Part shown: piece by piece, positions 59,502 through 64,000 of the stretch
How the letters are laid out: each line of letters opens with the position of its first letter
Position numbering within the stretch: position 1 is the first letter of the stretch
NCBI RefSeq assembly: GCF_003033925.1
Contig: NZ_CP028365.1
Span: 1,736,001-1,800,000 of the forward strand
Length of the DNA: 64,000 nt
Reading direction: 5' to 3'
Source: Tannerella serpentiformis
GTDB lineage: Bacteria > Bacteroidota > Bacteroidia > Bacteroidales > Tannerellaceae
The notes under the pieces: model-generated
Seen by the model: only the letters and a program-made list of their open reading frames with translations
Databases searched by the model: none
Told to the model about the DNA's origin: nothing
Program-made: the position numbers and the translations under genes

Positions 59502-62159
59502 TTATTCCTCAAACAGCGACATCTGCCCATCCTCATCCTCTTCCGACGGCACATCGGTAGCGGATGGCTCTCCGTCGGATGAGGGTGATGGGGCGTGGCG
59601 CGTCGGTTCCAGTTCGTCAACCGAGGCGACGGTGAATGTCGTCACCCGTTTGCCGCGCGCTTTGACGCTCTTCACGCCCACAAACTCCGCCGCCTCGATG
59701 GTCAAGGGATCGCGATAGCTGTCGTGTCCGCCAAAGGTCACCTCGATGCGCGGATAAGCCTCGTCGGTCAGCAGGAAGAGGCGGTGACGAGGGTTGTCGC
59801 CCATCAGGTTCTGCCGCTTCTCGGAGTCTTCGGACGGGAAGCGCTTGAGATAGACATAGCCCTGATCGGCGTCGAAGTAGACGGCCGTCCATGTTTTGCG
59901 CGCGTCGTAACGCTCGATGAGCAGGATGTTCTCTTCGTAATGGTTGCTCAGGTCGAAGCCCGTGGTGTAGAACTCGCCCGTCTGCAACACGACGAGGATG
60001 CGGTCGTCGCTGCGGAACTCGCCGAGGGCTTCGCCGCGGCCGTCGTAGTTCAGGCGGAGCACGTCGCGGTCGAACCACACCTCGCGCCCGCCGAGCGTCG
60101 ACGAACCACGCTGCTTGAGCGAGATCTTGTGGATCTCTGCCCGGGTGAGGATGTTGCCGAGCGAGGTGCGACCCTTGATCAATATCTCGCTGAAGTCTTT
60201 CTCGAAGACGAGCGTCTTCTGCCGTAGCTTCGGCTTGAGGATCACCTTCACTGTCTCTGCCTCACCGTTTGGATTGGCGCTGAAATAAAGGATGCGTGAG
60301 CCTTCTGTGCCACGCGTCACGTTGTATTCCTTGTCGCGCGTCGAGCCGGTGACGGCGAACCGCTTGATGTAGTTGCAGCCTGCGCGGCCGTCGCGATAGA
60401 TCACGTTGTAGATCGTCCGTGTGTCGTTGCGGTTGAAGACGTTGACGTAGATCACGTCTTGCCCGACGAAGATCTTTTCGCTCACTCGCATCACTTTGTA
60501 CACGCCGCTGCGATAGAAGAGGATGATGTCGTCAATGTCCGAGCAATTGCAGACGAACTCGGCCTTCTTTAGCCCTGTGCCCACGAAACCCTCCTCGCGG
60601 TCGATGTAGAGCTTTTCGTTGGCCTCGGCCACCTTGGTGGCTTCCACGCGGTCGAAGCTGCGGATCTCCGTGCGCCGCGGCTTGTCGGCGCCGTACTTCT
60701 TCTTCAGCCCCTCGAACCACGTCACGGCGTAATCCGTGAGGTGCGACAGGTGATGCTCCACGCGCTCGATCTCGGTCTTCAGCCGCGCGATCTGCTCGTC
60801 GTTGCGGTCGGCGTTGAACTTTAGGATGCGCCCCATTTTGATCTCCATCAGCTTCAGGATGTCCTCCCGGGTGACCTCCCGGATGAGCCGCGGTTTGAAC
60901 GGCTCCAGCCGGCGGTCAATGTGCACCACGGCCGCGTCCATGTCCGGCGCCTGTTCGAACTCCTTATCCTTATAGATCCGCTCCTCGATGAAGATCCGCT
61001 CGAGCGAGGCGTAGAAGAGTTCCTCGCGCAGCTCGCTGCGTTCGATCTCCAGCTCCGTGCGCAGCAGCCCGAGCGTCTGTTCGGTGGAGTGTCGCAAGAC
61101 CTCGCTGACCGACATGAATCGCGGCTTGTTGTCCTCGATCACGCAGCAATTCATGTACACGCTCTTCTCGCAGTCGGTGAAGGCGTAGAGCGCGTCGATT
61201 GTCTTGTCCGACGATACGCCCGGGGCCAGATGGATCAGGATCTCCACCTCGCGCGCCGTGTTGTCGTCCACCTTGCGGATCTTGATTTTCCCCTTCTCGT
61301 TGGCCTTGATGATGGAGTCGATCAGGGTGCCCGTCGTGTAGCCATAGGGGATCTCGGTGATGGCCAGCGTGCGGTTATCCACCTTCGTGATCCGCGCCCG
61401 AACCTTCACCATGCCGCCGCGGTTGCCGTCGTTGTACTTCGCCACGTCCACCAAACCGCCCGTCTGAAAGTCGGGGTAGAGCGTGAACTCCTCGCCGCGC
61501 AGACAGGCCACGGAGGCGTCGATCAGCTCGTTGAAATTGTGCGGCAGGATCTTCGACGACAGTCCCACGGCGATGCCCTCCGCCCCTTGCGCCAGCAGCA
61601 GGGGGAACTTGATCGGTAGGCTGACCGGCTCGCGGTTGCGCCCGTCGTACGACTGCTTCCAGACGGTCGTCTTGGGGTTAAACACCGTCTCGAGCGCGAA
61701 CCGCGAGAGGCGCGCCTCGATGTATCGCGGTGCCGCCGCGCTGTCGCCCGTGAGGATGTTGCCCCAGTTACCCTGGCAGTCGATCAGCAGATCCTTCTGC
61801 CCGAGCTGCACCAGCGCGTCGCCGATCGAGGCGTCGCCGTGCGGGTGAAACTGCATCGTCTGGCCCACCACGTTGGCCACCTTATTATATCGTCCGTCGT
61901 CGATCCGCCGCATGGCGTGCAGGATGCGCCGCTGCACTGGCTTCAGCCCGTCGTTGATGTGTGGCACGGCCCGCTCCAGGATCACGTACGAGGCATAATC
62001 CAAGAACCAGCTCTGATACATGCCCGGCAGATGGCGCACGCTGTCCGCACCGATCGCCCCCCCAGGCACCACATAGCCTCCGCCCGTGCCCTCGGTCGTG
62101 TTCGCCTCCATCGCCTCGTCCGGCAGCCTTTCCTCTTCGCGTTCGTCTTCTTCTTTCAT
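59502..62159 (-). CDS. parC: DNA topoisomerase IV subunit A (Bacteroidota ParC type)
   Basis: 885-aa type II topoisomerase A subunit that unlinks daughter chromosomes with ParE (not in the window). Seen: YASYVILERAVPHINDGLKPVQRRILHAM, the catalytic tyrosine in SAAAPRYIEARLS, a FHPHGDASIGDALV segment preceding it, then GLSSKILPHNFNELIDA, and a beta-propeller-like C-terminal region (about 540-830). An acidic N-terminal extension (about 40 residues) and acidic C-terminus (ending EDEDGQMSLFEE) are lineage features. Length is standard for the Bacteroidota version. DUF3316 follows after 3 nt. Confidence 0.95.
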   Translation of the reverse strand: MKEEDEREEERLPDEAMEANTTEGTGGGYVVPGGAIGADSVRHLPGMYQSWFLDYASYVILERAVPHINDGLKPVQRRILHAMRRIDDGRYNKVANVVGQTMQFHPHGDASIGDALVQLGQKDLLIDCQGNWGNILTGDSAAAPRYIEARLSRFALETVFNPKTTVWKQSYDGRNREPVSLPIKFPLLLAQGAEGIAVGLSSKILPHNFNELIDASVACLRGEEFTLYPDFQTGGLVDVAKYNDGNRGGMVKVRARITKVDNRTLAITEIPYGYTTGTLIDSIIKANEKGKIKIRKVDDNTAREVEILIHLAPGVSSDKTIDALYAFTDCEKSVYMNCCVIEDNKPRFMSVSEVLRHSTEQTLGLLRTELEIERSELREELFYASLERIFIEERIYKDKEFEQAPDMDAAVVHIDRRLEPFKPRLIREVTREDILKLMEIKMGRILKFNADRNDEQIARLKTEIERVEHHLSHLTDYAVTWFEGLKKKYGADKPRRTEIRSFDRVEATKVAEANEKLYIDREEGFVGTGLKKAEFVCNCSDIDDIILFYRSGVYKVMRVSEKIFVGQDVIYVNVFNRNDTRTIYNVIYRDGRAGCNYIKRFAVTGSTRDKEYNVTRGTEGSRILYFSANPNGEAETVKVILKPKLRQKTLVFEKDFSEILIKGRTSLGNILTRAEIHKISLKQRGSSTLGGREVWFDRDVLRLNYDGRGEALGEFRSDDRILVVLQTGEFYTTGFDLSNHYEENILLIERYDARKTWTAVYFDADQGYVYLKRFPSEDSEKRQNLMGDNPRHRLFLLTDEAYPRIEVTFGGHDSYRDPLTIEAAEFVGVKSVKARGKRVTTFTVASVDELEPTRHAPSPSSDGEPSATDVPSEEDEDGQMSLFEE

Positions 62160-62212
62160 ATTGATGGGGATTCTATCTGTCTAACCTACGCGCCGTTTCC
62201 ATCGGCGGCGGG

Positions 62213-62220
62213 CAAAAGTA
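62213..62220 (-). promoter_or_regulatory. -7 box of the parC operon
   Basis: TACTTTTG on the minus strand, 54 nt before the parC start; -33 not evident. Confidence 0.5.
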
Positions 62221-62326
62221 GGCGAATTTGCCCACCCCTTTGGCGCGAAATGGCGGCCATCCGCGTCGGGGCGGAAATACTGCGCAAATCCGTCTGCCGC
62301 TCCCGGTTTACCCTCGAAAGTCTCCA

Positions 62327-62460
62327 ACGACGCGATGCCCCCAATCCGTAAAACCCTCATCGTGCCGAACGACGCGACGGTCTCAACCCATAAAACTCCC
62401 GCCGTGCTGAATGATGTGATGGTCTCAATTCATAAAAGCCCCATTATGCCGAACGAGGGC
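62327..62460. repeat. Tandem array A14, 42-bp period, 3 copies
   Basis: ACGACGCGATGCCCCCAATC and two further units (ACGACGCGACGGTCTC..., ATGATGTGATGGTCTC...) of exactly 42 bp each. It is the first of three abutting arrays between parC and rseC. Confidence 0.8.
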
Positions 62461-62481
62461 ATGGCCTTGTGTCTGTTGGTT

Positions 62482-62756
62482 TTTGGCGAGCGACTTTTTA
62501 TATCTGTGGAAAATATCTCGATAATAAAATGGTGACCATTTATAAGTAGAGAGATTTTGTTGAGAATAAATCGTCCACTTTTTTATTCCCGATAAAGTCG
62601 ATTGCCTATAAAAAAGTCACTCGCTTATTCCTGATAAAGTCTATTGGGTATAAACGGGTGACTTTTTATTTCCGATGGAGACTTGCTCACAATAAAAAAG
62701 TCGCTGTTTTATTTCTGAGAGAGTTTGTTCAGTAATAAAAAGTGACCCGCTAAAAA
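62482..62756. repeat. Tandem array A15, 42-bp period, about 6 copies, with flipped cores
   Basis: A/T-rich units starting ATAAA step 42 bp from 62524 (62566, 62608, 62650, 62692, 62734). Some units read AAAAAAGTCACTCG, others GGGTGACTTTTTAT at the same place, i.e. the core is inverted between units. Sequence is unrelated to A14 and A16 on either side. Confidence 0.85.
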
Positions 62757-63136
62757 CCGAAGCAACCGAGACCATGCCCTCGTTCGACATGATGGGGCCT
62801 TCATGTACCGAGACCATGCCCTCGTGCGGCATGATGGGGTCTTCATGCACCGAGACCATGCCCTCGTGCGACATGATGGGGCCTTCACACACCCGGACCA
62901 TGCCTTCGTGCGACATGATAAACCCTTCACGCACCGAGACCGTGCCTTCGTGCGACATGATGGGGCTTTCACGCACCCGGACCATGCCTTCGCGCGACAT
63001 GATGGGGTCTTCACACACCCGAGCCGTGGCGTCGTTCGGCACGATGAAACCTTCACGAATCCAGCCCGTAGGGTCGTTGGACAGAATGAGGAATTTGCGA
63101 ATCGGCGCGGTCGTGTCGCGGGGCATGACAGGGGCG
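62757..63136. repeat. Tandem array A16, 42-bp period, 9 copies
   Basis: Units CATGCCCTCGTGCGACATGA then TGGGGCCTTCATGTACCGAGAC step 42 bp from 62773. Dyad CATGCCCTCGTGCGGCATG in the second unit, weaker in others. It precedes the rseC promoter. Confidence 0.93.
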
Positions 63137-63183
63137 GATGAATTTGAGCGGTATAGCTGCATTCAGGAATTGAAACTGCTGCT

Positions 63184-63191
63184 TACATTTG
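63184..63191 (+). promoter_or_regulatory. -7 box of the rseC-rnf operon
   Basis: TACATTTG, 40 nt before the rseC ATG at 63231; -33 not clear. Confidence 0.5.
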
Positions 63192-63230
63192 CCGCCGTAT
63201 TGCAAACTCGATATAGCAATTGGGTTTATT

Positions 63231-63680
63231 ATGAAGAAATTTATTCAGCATCGTGGTATTGTAAGACATACCGGAGGAGGCCGTATTGTGGTCTGTATCG
63301 AACAGCAAAGCGCGTGCTCTGCGTGCCATGCCCGTTCGGCCTGCCTCGCATCGGACAAAAAGGAGAAACTCATTGAGGTGAAGGGCGAGAGCCGTCAGTT
63401 TGCTCCCGGGGAGGAGGTCATGGTCGTGGCCCAATCCTCGAGCGGCATGCAGGCCGTAGCCCTTGCGTTCGCCGTGCCCTTTGTGCTGGTGGTGGCTGCC
63501 GTATTTATCGGCGCCCGCCTGAGCGGAGGCGACGACGGCATCGGTGGACTCGCGGGGCTGGCCGTCCTGGCCGTCTATTACGCCCTGCTGTACGCCTTTC
63601 GGGAGAAGATCGGGCGACGGTTTTCATTCTCCGTCGCTAAGCTCGAAGCTGGCTCTCAGCTCGACACAGCTGCTTATTAA
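63231..63680 (+). CDS. rseC: RseC/MucC family protein
   Basis: 149-aa membrane protein with an N-terminal cysteine-rich cytosolic region (IEQQSACSACHARSACLASD, four cysteines in the RseC pattern) and two transmembrane helices (about 71-91 and 102-120). The family associates with Rnf or SoxR-reducing complexes and commonly precedes rnfB in Bacteroidota, as here (24 nt gap). It may help assemble or reduce Fe-S parts of Rnf. ATG 63231 is chosen over an ATG-less extension to 63189. Confidence 0.93.
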   Translation: MKKFIQHRGIVRHTGGGRIVVCIEQQSACSACHARSACLASDKKEKLIEVKGESRQFAPGEEVMVVAQSSSGMQAVALAFAVPFVLVVAAVFIGARLSGGDDGIGGLAGLAVLAVYYALLYAFREKIGRRFSFSVAKLEAGSQLDTAAY

Positions 63681-63703
63681 CCGCCAAATCAATCTTACAC
63701 GAA

Positions 63704-64000
63704 ATGTATATAGCGATCATTTTATTAGGAACGGTGGGGGCCATTGCGGCGCTCATCCTATTTGCGGTATCGAAGAAATTCGAGGTGCATGAAGATCCGC
63801 GCATCGGGCAGATACAGGAAGCCCTGCCGGGCGCCAACTGCGGCGGCTGCGGATTCCCGGGCTGCGGCGGCTTTGCCAACGCGTGCTTTAAGGCTGAGGC
63901 GCTCGACGGGCTGTATTGCCCCGTGGGCGGTCAGGACGTGATGAAGAAAGTGGCCGAGATCAAGGGCGTGGCCATGGTGGCTGCGGCACCGAAGATCGCC
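63704..64000 (+). CDS. rnfB: Rnf electron transport complex subunit RnfB, N-terminal part
   Basis: The first 99 codons of RnfB: an N-terminal membrane anchor (MYIAIILLGTVGAIAALILFAV), then FEVHEDPRIGQIQEALPGANCGGCGFPGCGGFANAC, the [4Fe-4S] cysteine motif of the Fe-S (FeS_5) domain, and C in LYCPVGG. The gene runs off the window. Rnf couples ferredoxin oxidation to NAD reduction with Na+ or H+ export, which suits a glutamate-fermenting anaerobe. Confidence 0.96.
   Translation, partial: MYIAIILLGTVGAIAALILFAVSKKFEVHEDPRIGQIQEALPGANCGGCGFPGCGGFANACFKAEALDGLYCPVGGQDVMKKVAEIKGVAMVAAAPKIA

Overview
The window looks like a chromosomal segment of a GC-rich oral-type Bacteroidota, most likely a Tannerella-group bacterium (Porphyromonadaceae/Tannerellaceae). 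The evidence is the TAnnTTTG-type promoters, a bifunctional MurF-Alr, GSCFA, DUF4271, DUF3316, a T9SS-type secreted protease, and glutamate fermentation by the methylaspartate route. The genus is inference; no rRNA is present. I saw no phage, insertion sequence or CRISPR array. One tRNA gene, Ala(CGC), is present.

Layout. 1-3.7 kb: minus-strand trp operon (trpB-trpE-trpG, cut by the window edge) behind a promoter, a short leader peptide with three consecutive Trp codons and a terminator hairpin, i.e. a classical attenuator. 3.9-6.6 kb: overlapping plus-strand genes DUF4271-hemD-rnpA-yidD-TatD-like. 7.6-11.8 kb: a hypothetical gene coupled to a GT2 glycosyltransferase, then a large secreted choice-of-anchor-L protein. 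12-14.5 kb: queC plus a queuosine-precursor transporter, tRNA-Ala, rpmE2. 14.5-24.9 kb: minus-strand glutamate-fermentation cluster, in transcription order mutS (glmS), mutL, mutE, methylaspartate ammonia-lyase, AtuA-family, DUF4387, a P-loop 'alanine-tRNA synthetase second additional domain' protein, and class I hydratase alpha and beta (mesaconase/fumarase). 25-31.4 kb: TPR lipoprotein, small lipoprotein, CPA2 antiporter, outer-membrane barrel. 31.5-38.2 kb: RidA, DegT-type sugar aminotransferase, a kinase-glycosyltransferase fusion, and a T9SS lysyl-endopeptidase-like protease. 38.4-45.2 kb: START-like protein, a DUF6261-like protein, secreted metallopeptidase, two paralogous metallophosphoesterases, FecCD permease. 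45.8-53.5 kb: AraC-type regulator, tag, DUF421, MurF-Alr, GSCFA, alpha/beta hydrolase. 54-62 kb: second DUF6261-like protein, S41 lipoprotein, DUF3316, topoisomerase IV A. 63.2 kb to the end: rseC and the start of rnfB. Rnf fits a fermentative, glutamate-using lifestyle.

The most striking property is in the gaps. Nearly every long intergenic space holds a tandem array, and almost all arrays have a period of 42 or 43 bp (or 84 or 129 bp, i.e. 2x42 and 3x43), although unit sequences mostly differ completely from array to array. I count about 17 arrays, roughly a tenth of the window. Many units contain a short dyad. In two arrays the segment between dyad arms is inverted in some units, and in one array both dyad arms change together. 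42-43 bp is four helical turns of B-DNA. Two arrays lie inside operons (trp and glutamate mutase) and one is read in frame as the N-terminus of a lipoprotein. A second, multi-hairpin dispersed element occurs three times, each time in a gap between two genes of one operon. These repeats are the best candidate for something undescribed.
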